The notes below the pieces were generated by a model, which was not told the DNA's origin, did not search any database, and saw only the letters and a program-made list of their open reading frames with translations. Made by a program: the position numbers and the translations under genes. A stretch of 64,000 bases of DNA from Panonychus citri (Eukaryota > Arthropoda > Arachnida > Trombidiformes > Tetranychidae): positions 1,922,001-1,986,000 of the forward strand of contig NW_026515539.1 in NCBI RefSeq assembly GCF_014898815.1, in the 5' to 3' direction. Positions within the stretch are counted from its first letter, which is position 1. Each line of letters starts with the position of its first letter. Below, piece after piece: positions 40,502 through 51,222 of this stretch.

Positions 40502-41010
40502 ATGGAGACAATTATTTCTTCGCGTGGAGGAAAGTTACTAGTTTATGAAAATTTCATTTATAATCATCAAAATTCAAATAGTGACCAGACTAGACATTAT
40601 TGGCGTTGCCTTGACAGAAAATCTTTGTGTAGTGTTACTTGTGTGACAGATCAAATCAACGGATCAATTAAAGTGAAAAATAACCATAGTCATCTTGGTC
40701 ATCAGAAAAAAATTGAGACAATGAAAATCAAGGAAAAAGTTTCCAGCGAAATAAAAACCTAATCTTTACTCAAAGTTCCTGATGTTTTTAATAAGGTAAA
40801 TTCCATTTCTTACCTCATCTCTCTCTCTCTTATGTCTCATCTCTTATCTCATCTGTTTCTCTCTCTTTTCTGGTTTGATTATTATTTTTCTTTTTTAGAC
40901 TTTGAGAGAAAGAGCATTAGAGTTAAATAATCAAAATAAAAGTATTGATAATTTACCTTCATGCCGACAGGTCCAAGCTTCATTTTATTGATCAAAAAAA
41001 AACTTTTTCC
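40502..41010 (+). pseudogene. FLYWCH zinc-finger protein fragment
   Basis: An 86-codon frame (40502-40762) contains a FLYWCH-type zinc finger at about residues 5-67: GKLLVYENFIY, then YWRC, and a closing HSH. The likely zinc ligands are Cys36, Cys43, His62 and His64. The domain binds DNA or mediates protein contacts and is common in Mutator-like transposases and in proteins derived from them. The frame stops at TAA 40760-40762. Beyond a possible intron (GTAAAT at about 40796, acceptor TTTTTTAG at about 40900), a further stretch of about 30 codons up to TGA at about 40990 looks coding. No transposase catalytic domain follows, because the LTR element begins at 41080. Read as a truncated transposon gene or a domesticated fragment; the internal stop favours a relic. 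Confidence 0.65.
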
Positions 41011-41075
41011 TTCGCCTTCGAAAGAAATTGAATTTCTTAAAAATGAAAACTTTTGGTCAAGAACTTTAGATTATA

Positions 41076-41079
41076 AAAC
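41076..41079. repeat. Target-site duplication AAAC, left copy
   Basis: AAAC directly precedes the left LTR and is repeated directly after the right LTR (43079-43082). Four bases fits Ty3/Gypsy-type integration. Confidence 0.7.
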
Positions 41080-41280
41080 TGTTACGGTTTTATTAAACAA
41101 AATATAAACTGAGGTGGTTGAGGTGTGTGGATAAGAAAGGAAAAGGTCACAATTAAGTGAATTGGTTTACAATTAACAACAATTAACTCATATATTTATA
41201 TGATGAGAATCAATGAGAAATTAAGGTGGCGAGGGGAAGAGAAAGAGGGAAACCAAGGGGTTGTCAATAAATCTCTAACA
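41080..41280 (-). mobile_element. LTR, 3' copy in element orientation (201 bp)
   Basis: It is 201 bp and matches 42875-43078 with about five substitutions and one 3-bp indel, or 97-98% identity. On the minus strand it begins TGTTAGAG and ends CGTAACA, the TG...CA form. On that strand it has a TATA-like ATATAAATATAT in the middle and AATAAA (TTTATT at 41089-41094) close to its end, which supports the minus orientation. A purine-rich GAAGGGAATA directly precedes it and would serve as the polypurine tract. Confidence 0.9.
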
Positions 41281-41317
41281 TATTCCCTTCGAAAATACAA
41301 GTAATTAACAATTAATT

Positions 41318-41455
41318 AAATGATTTTTCCCGGACCAATAATATTAATTTTTAATTCTTGTCCGGAGACAACAGGAGCATTGGGAGGAAGAGCAACAATA
41401 TTTGTTGGTTGATGCTTAATGTTACATTGCCTCAGGAATTTATTGTTGACAATTT
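41318..41455 (-). pseudogene. Short frame before the 3' LTR, possible C-terminal part of the RING ORF
   Basis: In a different frame from the RING ORF, a stretch reading IVALPPNAPVVSGQ and ending GPGKII then stop lies just before the purine-rich tract. It may be the true C-terminus, separated from the RING frame by a frameshift or a lost intron. I cannot assign a domain. Confidence 0.35.
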
Positions 41456-42202
41456 TCAATGATTAAACATCAACAATTGACCTACTGGTTGGTTGATGTC
41501 TTTCTCTAATTTTGACCTGAAAGTTTTACCCATAGTTTCTAATGGTACATTTCCATAAACCTTGACCTGATCATTGACATAAACATTCAATTTAGCTCCA
41601 GTACCATAACTATGGACTACATTTAGATATTAACTAATTGTTGGTAATTTAACCTGAGAAGAGGATGAAGATGGAGATGAATTATTTTCATCAATTGTTT
41701 GCCCTGGGCCCTGGTGTTGATCATTGATCAATTTTTCTAAATTATTAATTTTCTCTCTCAACGATCTTATATATATTTTACAATTATGATCAACAGTTTT
41801 GATGACATCACAACCAGAACACCATCGATCGGGATGAAATTGACAATTCATCACATGAGTTTCAAAGGTAGATAAGAAAATCCGTTCACTACAATCATCA
41901 TGATGACAATTGACTAAAAGATTATTTAGTCGTCGCATAGTGTCTATTGGAGGAGAGACAAGATTAGGGACTCCACCAACACCCGCCAAATTACCACCAC
42001 AATTCTGGGGACATGGAATCGGACCCCAATCATTTCGGTTCAATCCGATGTATCTATTGACACACGGGTCACAAAATATCAACGAGCATTGATGATAGGG
42101 TTGGTCCCATCGGTAAATTTGACCATGTGATTTCGGTTCGAGTGGAACATGATGGCAAATAGCACATATAAAGGCCGAAGCGGCATTTTGGTCAACAAAA
42201 TA
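41456..42202 (-). pseudogene. RING / TRAF-type zinc finger / coiled-coil ORF in the env position
   Basis: The open frame runs from just after a stop at 42203-42205, with one in-frame TAA near 41630, to TGA at 41456-41458. A RING-like domain comes first: FICAIC, then YHQCSLIFCDPC, then PCPQNC. A TRAF/SIAH-type Cys/His cluster follows (CHHDDC, THVMNC, CSGC, DHNC), then a predicted coiled coil (SLREKINNLEKLI) and a Ser-rich linker. After the stop the same frame continues with YGTGAKLNVYVNDQ. RING-TRAF proteins are usually E3 ubiquitin ligases or signalling adaptors. The His normally found in the CGHxFC core is Leu here (CSLIFC). There is no in-frame ATG before the RING; an ATG in another frame at 42222 suggests a frameshift or lost exon. 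This copy is probably non-functional. Confidence 0.75.
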
Positions 42203-42432
42203 TCAGAATCAATGGTTGACATGATTAAATCAATGAAGAGATCAAGAGAAAGGAAAACAACAAGAGTAACAACAATAACAACAATAACAATTGAATTAAG
42301 CCAAGGGCCAAGGAGAAAACAATAACAACTGATGACCAATGTGACAATTGTGCGAATAACCCTTTCTATGTTATTTAACGAGCATTTTCTCTGTATACAA
42401 CCAATGGCGCTTGTTTTTGACTTAATTAATTG

Positions 42433-42690
42433 TCATCTTCGTGTTGTGAATGGTTTTAAACGTTCAACATGTACAACTTGTGTTCGTGCTGGTCCTTTCA
42501 TGTTAATTACTTCTACATTAACAGGACCTTTTCGGGAAATGATTCTAAATGGACCTTTATAAGGTTTATTCCATTTCTTTCAAGTACCTTTACGTAATAC
42601 CGGTTGTCTTACACCAACACAATCTCCAACCTTGTAATTATCGTCAATTCGATTCTTATCGAACCTTTCCTTCGATTTGCCCTGTTTATA
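42433..42690 (-). pseudogene. Integrase C-terminal fragment (Ty3/Gypsy-like)
   Basis: On the minus strand the frame has the end of a retroelement integrase: a basic segment with KVGDCVGVRQPVL, then KPYKGPFRII (the GPY/F module) and finally HVERLKPF, a typical end of these proteins. An in-frame TGA at 42580-42582 breaks it. The core DDE domain is absent upstream, where the leader and 5' LTR follow directly. Confidence 0.85.
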
Positions 42691-42874
42691 TAACACAAAT
42701 GAACCTTGTCCTTTACTAGTTCTAGACGTTGATCAAGTAGTAGCAATTTTGAAACACTAGATGAAGACGTTGAACAAACACCAGGTGAATAATTAACTAG
42801 CCAAGGGCTCACTATGTTATAAGAGGTGAACACTACAAATCTCAGTTGCGAGAGGTACCGAGATATGTTACGAA
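42691..42874 (-). other. Retroelement leader next to the 5' LTR
   Basis: This is the non-coding remainder between the 5' LTR and the integrase fragment. I could not identify a clear primer-binding site; the first bases after the LTR do not begin with the usual TGG. A small palindrome GTTAC-GAAT-GTAAC spans the LTR edge (42867-42880). Confidence 0.5.
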
Positions 42875-43078
42875 TGTAACGGTTTTATTAAACAAAATAT
42901 AAACTGAGGTGGTTGAGGTGTGTGGATAAGAAAGGAAGAGGTCACAATTAAGTGAATTGGTTGACTACAATTAACAACAATTAACTCATATATTTATATG
43001 ATGAGAATCAATGAGAAATAAAGGTGAAGAGGGGAAGAGAAAGAGGGAAACCAAGGGGTTGTCAATAAATCTCTAACA
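42875..43078 (-). mobile_element. LTR, 5' copy in element orientation (204 bp)
   Basis: This is the partner of the LTR at 41080-41280. It differs at about five positions and carries a 3-bp insertion (TTGAC in place of TT). Right after it AAAC repeats the target duplication (43079-43082). Confidence 0.9.
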
Positions 43079-45033
43079 AAACATTCATTTTAGATATCGA
43101 TAATAATATGATAATAATAGAAATCAGATTTTTGGTGATGGAACACTGATTATGGAAAACTTTCTCTTTTTTATTAAATTTTGAACAACATTTATCCTGA
43201 AATAATCCATGCAAATGAAACGTTATCTAATCTAATTTTACATTATCTTTTCGATATCTCATAATCTCGTCATTTGTAAGCTTCTCTCGTCATCACCATC
43301 TTCATAATGTTCCGCAGAATTATTATCTTTAATAGCCAATTAATCTGTTAACAATTCTGATCCCTATTTAACCTTAATTAGCTACAATTAAACACATATA
43401 TTTATATATTACAAGGCTCACTATTATCTTTGTAGATAATAATCATCATCACCAACATGATTATTATTTCAATTACACTATTTCACAGGAAAAACATTAA
43501 ATAAGTTTGGCTAACCATTGTAATTGTTATCTCTTTAATTGTTACCACCAACATCCCAGCAAATTATAATAATAAAACTTTGTGGTTAATTTAATGCAGG
43601 CTCGCATTAACTGAATTGGGCTTACATGGTGTTCAAATGGTTATTATAAGTGATACGCAATGAGAAAAGATTTCATTTAGGAAAACATGAAATCATCTCA
43701 ACTTCAAGAAATGAGATACATGATAAAATTTCATTATTCATTTTTAAAATTGGATCAAAAGAAAACTCATTTCAAATTATCATGCAAAGTTATTCAATAG
43801 TTTATATCTATTATATTGAAATCTACTGAATTATAAGAATCTTTAATATTAACTAGATAATCATTATAATTTCCTTTTCCCTTAAATTGGAAAACTTTTC
43901 ACCATGAGATGTAAAAACTACTATAGATAAATTATGAAACTTTTTCTTCATGTTACATTTTTCATGATAAAATTAATGCATTTCCACCGTGAAACAAATA
44001 AATGGATGATTCTAATCAGTATTGAAATTCAATCATGAAATGAAATTTGAACGTAAACACTAAATAGACAAAAATGGTTACGAATAACTTGAAATTGAGC
44101 AAAAATAATTATCAAAGTATAAAATGTTCAAGAATAAGATAAATCAAAATTTGCATGTAAGTTTTAATCAAATAAACATGATGATCGTTCCTTGAGAAAT
44201 AATCACAAAGCTGAACATTCAATTTACACCTTGGAAACATGGATACTTTATGTTATATGTTTTTCTTGATGTTATCCTGGAGAAATCAGGTCGAAACATG
44301 TCACCTACTGAACATTATCGAAAAAAGCACAAAATGTCATCTGATCTGAATTAAATTGATATCGAAGAGAAAAAGTTATATTTGAAATTTAGATTTAAAG
44401 TTTTGCAAAGTTTTCTTTCAGATTTAATTGTTACCGTTAATTTGAACTACATGTATTATGTTTATGCTAGTCTATTGATGAATGAAACACGGATATGTAT
44501 TTAATTCAAGGAAAAATAATCAGAAACTAATAAGCAGTTAGCTAATAATTGGGTAACAAAGAAAATGATTGAAAGGATGAGAAAACGAGTTACAATTACT
44601 ATACCTGTAAAAATTTCATCTTTTGTTCAATGTTATAGTTTTGATGATACAATGAAAATCTCGGAAGGAAATACAAATAATAGTAACAATTTAGATTGAA
44701 AAAATTTACACACTAGAATCTGAACAATCAATGATCAGAAAAAAACTTTCTTCCACTCATTTTCATGATAAAAATCACGATTATGGATAATTCAAGGTAA
44801 TTGTTACCAAAGAAAAAGCAACCCAAGTTTAGATAATTGTTTTACTAATTATCACTAATCAAGAGACTGATTTAAATCGGTCGTTTAAATGCAAGATTGT
44901 GAGTTAAGTATTATTGAAACATGAATTTCAAGAAAATATGAGATGAACTCTAAAAAGAATCTTAATTAGTCTAATCACTCAATAGGATTATCTTATTATA
45001 ATCCTATTGCTATTAATAGATGATAGTAATAAA

Positions 45034-45246
45034 ATGTTTTCATCTCAGCTCATTATTATCATAATCCTGCAACTATTAAGTGGCTTTTTTCACCAATTCA
45101 ATTGTATTGTAGATCAACAAGATAATTATGATGTTAACAATAGATTAACCCATTTATTTACCTGGTCAAGACAATTACATCATATTAGCAGAAAACTAGT
45201 TGCAAAACCGCAAATAATCAAATCAATTTATGAATCAATTAGCTGA
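45034..45246 (+). CDS. Possible small secreted protein (70 residues)
   Basis: An ATG at 45034 opens a frame of 70 codons. Its start looks like a signal peptide (a short polar start, SQLIIIIILQLLSG, small residues near 16-20). A polar remainder follows with one Cys and a KLVAK motif. There is no homology that I recognise, no visible splice partner and no cysteine pattern. The length is within chance for this composition. The hydrophobic leader is the only argument for it. Confidence 0.2.
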   Translation: MFSSQLIIIIILQLLSGFFHQFNCIVDQQDNYDVNNRLTHLFTWSRQLHHISRKLVAKPQIIKSIYESIS

Positions 45247-45939
45247 TAATTAATCAACAAGTTGATTTATTATCAACAACCAATAAAAACCAATAATGTA
45301 ATTTGTTTCTGGTTTCTAACAATTAACTTAATTGGATTTATGGTTAGAAATATATATTTATAAACTAATGAGGTAGATTAAATTAAATTTTACTCTTTCA
45401 GGTTTTCCATGTACATGATATATTAATGATGAACGGAAAATGCTCAATATTAAATGAATCAAAAATTCTGATGAGAATCAAAAGGTTAGCTATTTGTTGT
45501 TATCAAAGTTGAGAAACTGTTTTTTTCTATTCTTATTATTAATAATTCCAAGCTCAATTTATCGATTAAATTTTTTTCTTCTCTACTATACCCTAGCTCA
45601 CCTTATCCCTTGTTAACGGCAAGAAAAACAATTCTTATGGATAATCAATAGACTCTCATTGAGAAAAAAAGTTCTAAGATTTCAAGCTTTGATTTGAAAG
45701 AAACTGTTTTTTTTCTGATATCAATTTTTTTCTCTTTATCCTTTTGCCATGAAGATGATGTAGGAAGTAACATGATGATAATGTTGAGGGAAAAGTTCTA
45801 GTAACCAACATGATTCAGTAAATTAGACATCAGACTTTTTTATCATTCGACTGCAGTTGAAATTGAGTTGGAACTTTTTATCCCCTTTTCATGGTTTTTT
45901 AGCTTCATGTTCAATTCTGGTTTTCAAAGTGAGACAAAT

Positions 45940-45972
45940 TCTCTCTCTCTCTCTCTCTCTCTCGCTCTCTCT
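45940..45972. repeat. (CT)n microsatellite, one interruption
   Basis: About sixteen CT units with one CG interruption. Confidence 0.9.
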
Positions 45973-48900
45973 GAGATTTTTTTAGAACTGAACATAGAGT
46001 AAGAGAGATTCAGTTGTTTTTCTGGTGATGATGCTGCTTCTTCAGCTCTTATCGATATCATGTAAGAATTATGATATTATCATTGCTCTGCTTCTGTCAT
46101 AATATTTTATCATGAAAAAAAGGTTACTAATATCATTTGTGCAGCTCTATTGATCCATATGAACTTTCATTTTTTCAGAAATGAGCAAAGGTGAGTATGT
46201 GAGGTATTGATATTATTTTCATCTTTATCAATAGTATCAAATAGTAATTGCCTGAGTAGAGATCTTTTTCTTTTGTAAGGTCTACCAACGAGAATGTGAG
46301 TGTTATGGTGATAAAAAAACAGATAACTGAATTTCAGACTGTATTTCCAGTAAATTCTTGGAGCCATGGACTGGTAAAAATACTCGATAAAAGAAAAAAA
46401 ATTAAAAAGAGTTGAAATATTTTTCTTTTCCTTGAGAATTGATTGGTTATTATATTGCTCGTCACTCAAAATAATTAATACAATTGCCACAGGTTAATTG
46501 CATTTTACATTTTGAGCATAATTAATTTTGAAAAGATACTTTTACTACGTTTTGATTTTAGATTGTGATTAATTGCTTCTGGTTATCATTTTGATTAGAT
46601 TAGACAATCTTTCAATATGTGGGTAAATGCCTAATACATTTCATTGGTAGTTTTTATCATTGTAAAGCTATTTAATTGTTAACTTTAATACAATTATTTG
46701 CTTCATTTCAAGTCATGTTGAATACGAAATCAAACTAGTTTTTCCCTGAGATTAATGAAAAATGGTGTTAATAATCATAATCTTATCTCGTTTAGGTGTT
46801 TAATCTTGATGTTGTAAATACGGTTGAAAGCAAATTGCTTCTTTCCGATTGATCATTGCTCAGATTCAGTTGAAAACTATTACATTATTAGGAATAAGTT
46901 GATGATGATGATTGTGATGCTGTAAAGAGGAAGATGAATCATTGGGAAAGAAAGAAAAAGTAAAAATAAGAAAATGATTCTAAGTCAATAAGATTATCAA
47001 CCATCAAGGTAGCTAAAAGTAAAGTATATTTATAACTTATCAGAATCATTCCTAGGGAATAAAAGTTATCATCATACTGGAAAATGAGGTTTACGCTTTT
47101 GAAATGGAAGCCACGAAATGATGATAATGATTCTGATTAGGAAACCAAGTAATTTGAGTGAAAATAATCTGACAATATGTGTGATTGTGTTAATAATGTT
47201 TATCATCATCATCATCATCATCATGAAGGTGATGATGAGTGTAAATGATAAAGGGTTAAACGATTTCGAATCAAATAAAATTGATATTTTCCTCTACTTA
47301 TAAATGGTCCTAATAGTTGATATTATATGAGCGATAAAATTGCTCAGTTTCATGGGATGATGATGATGAAAATGATGGTTGACACAATAACATCAAACCA
47401 CTGAATAAGGTATCACATTCATACATCCATATAACTTTGGTAAGGGTATGAAATTGTCATAATATTTGATTCATCTGATGATTAATTGTAAGTATAATAT
47501 TAGTTTACTATTGTATTATTATTATATCATGATTGTGATATATTTTATGGTGAAACCAAATATATTCAAAATATATGATTCCTACTCCTCATCACTTTTT
47601 GATCATTATTAATAATCCCGATCAACGCAATTGAAATATCATAATAATGTACATACTCCTTGATTGAATTATATCATGACAATCATGATAATATCATTGA
47701 GGAAAAAAACATTCATGACATTTTGCTTAACTTGTATCACTAGTATTGGGAATCGTTAATGATAATCATGATGATGATGATGAAAAGAAAGAGAAAAAGA
47801 TGAAAATTATATGAATATTATATTAGACACTTTGTCTGTCAAATGTTATATCAAAGTCTAATGATAAACTTGATCATTGAATGGATTCCATGAGATAATA
47901 ACAATCATGTTGATTATGATGATGATAAATGTTGATTTAATGACATTTTCTTTGCATTGATTATCATTACCATGGATTTCAATCTTTTCCCTTCGTTCTG
48001 AATAATCGTTATCATCAATTCTAGTAACACACAAGAAGAAAAAAGCATAATTCGTGATAAAGATAACATGGGAGTAGAAAATATCACAACATAAGTAAAA
48101 ACCATTAGCGTATTAACAGCATTTTCATGGGTTCAGATGATAAAAATCATCTGAAAGAATGATGAAAAAGATGAAGATGAGGAGAGAGAGAATGAAATAG
48201 AAATGATAATCTACATTAAAAGATAATTAACCAACTATAATCTTCTCTCATTATCGTATATTCATCTTCTAATGCTGATTCACAAAAAGATGCAAAGGAA
48301 AACAACAATTTAGTACATTAGTTAATTACATTAAGATAATCATCATCATTATTATTCAATGTTGAAACAGTTTGGTTACCATTCAATTGTTTTCGGTAAC
48401 AATTAATTTCATCTATCACCAAACACAATTAAATTGCAACTATTACCTCAATAGATATTCAAATCAAAATGTTTCCAATTAATCTTGATTCGGAAAAAAA
48501 TCAATAACAATCTAATTGATTATCGCTTTTGAATTTCATTTGATAGGCTAAGAACTTTTCCTCAATAATTGATTCCTTTCTCCATTAAAGTTAATCCGAG
48601 AATCGTTATAATTTGAAAAGTTCATCAATCGAATGTTATTTTTTGCTTCTATTATTAATAATAATATTAATTCATCTGATTGTCAATAATTAATAATATT
48701 GGATCAATTTTTTGATGACCAATGAGATTAATAATTTAATGAGACTTTGGGTTAAGATGATTAAATATTGACTATCAATTAATTTATAGTAGCTAGTGTA
48801 TTGATTATCACTCGGAATTTCATTATAATCAGTTTAGTATATTCATAAAAATTAATTTGTACATCATGATAATGAATCTTGCTCATCATGAAATTCAACT

Positions 48901-49522
48901 GATTAGTTAATGTCAACTCCTATTGTTTTTCATGAACTTTTTGCCCTCATTGAAAGTTAATTGTGTTTACACTGAAACACAGAATTTGATTCACTTGACA
49001 ATCTTCAGTTAATCTGCATTGAATCTTAATGAATTTCATCACCATCATAACCAGGAAGAGAGAACATGATTACTCAGAATTGCCGGAAGCATTTAATAAT
49101 ATTGTTCATCATAATATTTATCATTTTCTGTTCTTTTCATTTTTTTCAACATGAACAATTTCAGACAAAGTAACTTTAATTCAATTTAAAGGTACAAATA
49201 CAGTTTAAAATTAAATCAGAGGCAAATTTACACCCCGAAACTCATGATAATAATATTATCATGGTATAGAGTTTAAGAAACAATAACACCTAATCAAAAA
49301 GCCTCAGGAAACATTTGTTATTGTATTTTTTTCTGTTCAGTTTTACTTTAGCCTAGACTCTGCTATATTTAATAATCAGAATGTGATGACTTTACCTTTG
49401 CATGAAATCATCTTAATCCCATGTAACTTTGGTGTTAATTATATTGATTTAACTATATTCATATACAGAGCATTTCATCAAGTTTCCAAGTTTTTATTGA
49501 ATAAATTTTTTGTCTTTGGGTA

Positions 49523-49554
49523 TACCCCAAACTCAAGCCATGAGAGTTTGGGTA
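49523..49554. repeat. Hairpin in a locally GC-richer patch
   Basis: TACCCCAAACTC and GAGTTTGGGTA pair over 11 bp (one bulged C) around a 9-nt loop. A weaker pairing, AGCATGGACA with TGTCATGCT, follows at about 49577-49604. The patch of about 110 bp is less AT-rich than its flanks and may be a degraded element or structured RNA. Confidence 0.4.
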
Positions 49555-50498
49555 CTTAATTTTCGTATTCATCTAGCATGGACATTCCGGTCAGTCTGTC
49601 ATGCTGGAAATTGCCGAAAAAATGACCTCCGAATAAAAAAGATCGAAAAACAAAAATTCTATCACTTTAGATATAATTTAATTGTAATTAAACTAATCAT
49701 CATAAAATGATCATTTATGTATCATGTTAAAGCTTATTATCTAACCTCTCTAATTATACTAAATTTATTAATAAAAAATCTAAAGTTTTTAACAATCAAG
49801 CCAAATGTAAGCTCGAAAAAATTTTGACCATTACTTATTTGTTTACCTAATAAGATGACCGTTTGTCAGTTGACCTAACAAGAGTGAGAAGCTCAGTAGC
49901 TTTCATAATGTTTGAATTTGCTTTATTACAGCATAACGTCTATCCATTATGTTATAAGATAGTGATTAGTGATAAGACTTCAAGGTCATTTGATGGTCAA
50001 ACCTGATTAAAATGTAACAGAAACAAAACAGAATGACTGGAATGTCCTTGATATTAAATATAATGGATACAGACACCAATGTGGAAAAAGTAAAGATTTT
50101 TTCTAAAAAGTCAGATCGCTTCCTTTATGCTTTCATTTGAACGGAACTCAAAGCCTAGAAAATTAAGTTCGACTCAACATTGAAATTGAGATATGCATAT
50201 GAATGATACCTTAAGTAGTTAGAAAAAGGTAGACTCTGGACCAAGTGATGTTTCTGGACCAGGGGGTTCCGAACCAAGTGAGGCTTCTAGACCAGAATTT
50301 TTTGAATGATTTTTTTTGACAATTTTTTTGGCGCGAAATTTGAAATTTGTAGGGATAGTATAAAAAAGGATGAACAGAATAACTTCAGCTCATTCGATGT
50401 GATGAAACATAACATGATTTTACGAATCATCATTTTTATAATTATTACAGTAATTTTACTTCTAATATTCCGTGCACTATTTTTTGATAATATTAAAT

Positions 50499-50881
50499 AT
50501 GACCAAATCAATTTGGCCTGACTATCGTATTGATAATGTAGTTTCAATATGGCCAATTGGACCAATAGACATCAAAGTAGAAAACACGAACCGAAAGAAA
50601 AAATTTAATGCTCAAGTTATACGAACTGATAATGGTGTGCTGCTGGTTTTTGCATTAGGAAAAATTACAGCAACTGGATTCAAAAGTCTACCCATGACAA
50701 TTCTGTCATGATGGAAACGTTCCCTGATCGTGAAATAACATTTATCAGAATATCCAATATAACAGCATCAAGTTATAATTCAGTTAGATTTAATACTGAA
50801 AAACTGAAACAAATATATTGCAAAAATGATACAAGTTATGAACCTGAATTATTCCCTCCAATATATACAAAACTCAATTAA
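50499..50881 (+). pseudogene. TATA-binding-protein-like fragment, frameshifted
   Basis: Frame 1 (ATG 50499 to TGA 50711) reads NVVSIWPIGPIDIK, then KKKFNAQVIR and LLVFALGKITATGFKS. These lie in the order and spacing of the first TBP repeat: NIVSTVNLG, then NPKRFAAVIMR, then the GKMVCTGAKS block. After a frameshift near 50699 the next frame continues with ITFIRISNIT and SYEPELFPPIY, matching the second repeat, where SYEPELFP is nearly invariant in eukaryotic TBP. It stops at TAA 50879-50881, before the last strand and helix of the second repeat. TBP binds the TATA box and nucleates transcription initiation. This copy diverges strongly from a host TBP, is truncated and frameshifted, and lies inside a transposon. 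It is a captured or element-encoded TBP relative rather than the cellular gene. Confidence 0.75.
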
Positions 50882-50886
50882 ATCAA

Positions 50887-51222
50887 ATATATACAAAATT
50901 CATCGTTAAAAAAGTGTCAAAATATGCGATGGAGCGATTAATAAACGGGCGAACTACGCAAATTACTCATCACCTTAATTAAAGGATTGATTGTTTGATT
51001 CAACAGTGTGTTGAAATTGATGACCAGTTCAATCAAGAAGCGGCTAAAAATGCCAAACTTTACGCGCAAAATTGGTCATTGAAAACTGCTCTAAAAATAT
51101 CACAGGATGAAAATCAAGATAATGAACTTTCATTCATTGATTGGGTGATTCGCAAAATGGGGACAGAACTAGGTGTAAAAACTCAATGGTTTCACCCCGA
51201 TGGCCGAGGAAGAGGCCTTTGA
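50887..51222 (+). pseudogene. Second broken frame in the TBP-carrying element
   Basis: In one frame IYTKFIVKKVSKYAMERL runs to a TAA at about 50983. The same frame then reopens for about 75 codons to TGA at 51222 (EIDDQFNQEAAKNAKLYAQN in the middle, FHPDGRGRG near the end). The start partly repeats the PPIYTK region of the TBP-like frame, hinting at a small internal duplication. I do not recognise a domain. Confidence 0.35.

Larger units (their letters stand above)
41080..43078 (-). mobile_element. Defective Ty3/Gypsy-like LTR retrotransposon carrying a RING/TRAF-type ORF
   Basis: Two near-identical LTRs (41080-41280 and 42875-43078) enclose about 1.6 kb and are flanked by a 4-bp AAAC duplication. 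On the minus strand the order is: 5' LTR, a leader of about 150 bp, the integrase C-terminal end (42690-42433), a RING / TRAF-type zinc-finger frame (42202-41456), a short downstream frame ending near 41320, a purine-rich tract, and the 3' LTR. Gag, protease, reverse transcriptase, RNase H and the integrase core are missing, so the copy is non-autonomous. LTR similarity implies a fairly recent insertion or gene conversion. The matching duplication and the integrase fragment show that the whole unit inserted as one element. The RING frame therefore travelled inside it rather than being a host gene with two chance insertions beside it. Confidence 0.85.
43083..50213. other. 7-kb gene-free stretch
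   Basis: I see no gene with support. It contains (CT)n with one interruption at 45940-45972, an ATC run at about 47202-47223, a hairpin at 49523-49554, and one short frame with a signal-peptide-like start at 45034-45246 that is listed separately. Confidence 0.5.

Noticed and set aside
42079..42339. 86-codon minus-strand frame with a hydrophobic start (VIVVIVVTLVVF)
   Set aside because: It overlaps the RING domain in the wrong frame. The hydrophobic stretch comes from a pyrimidine-rich tract (TTGTTATTGTT repeats). Its ATG region might have supplied the lost N-terminus of the RING ORF, but this cannot be shown.
42332..42562. 76-codon plus-strand frame in the LTR element
   Set aside because: It is the antisense shadow of the minus-strand integrase C-terminus, which has clear motif support.
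46167..46490. 107-codon minus-strand frame
   Set aside because: Within chance length, with no motif. Its composition follows the AT-rich background.
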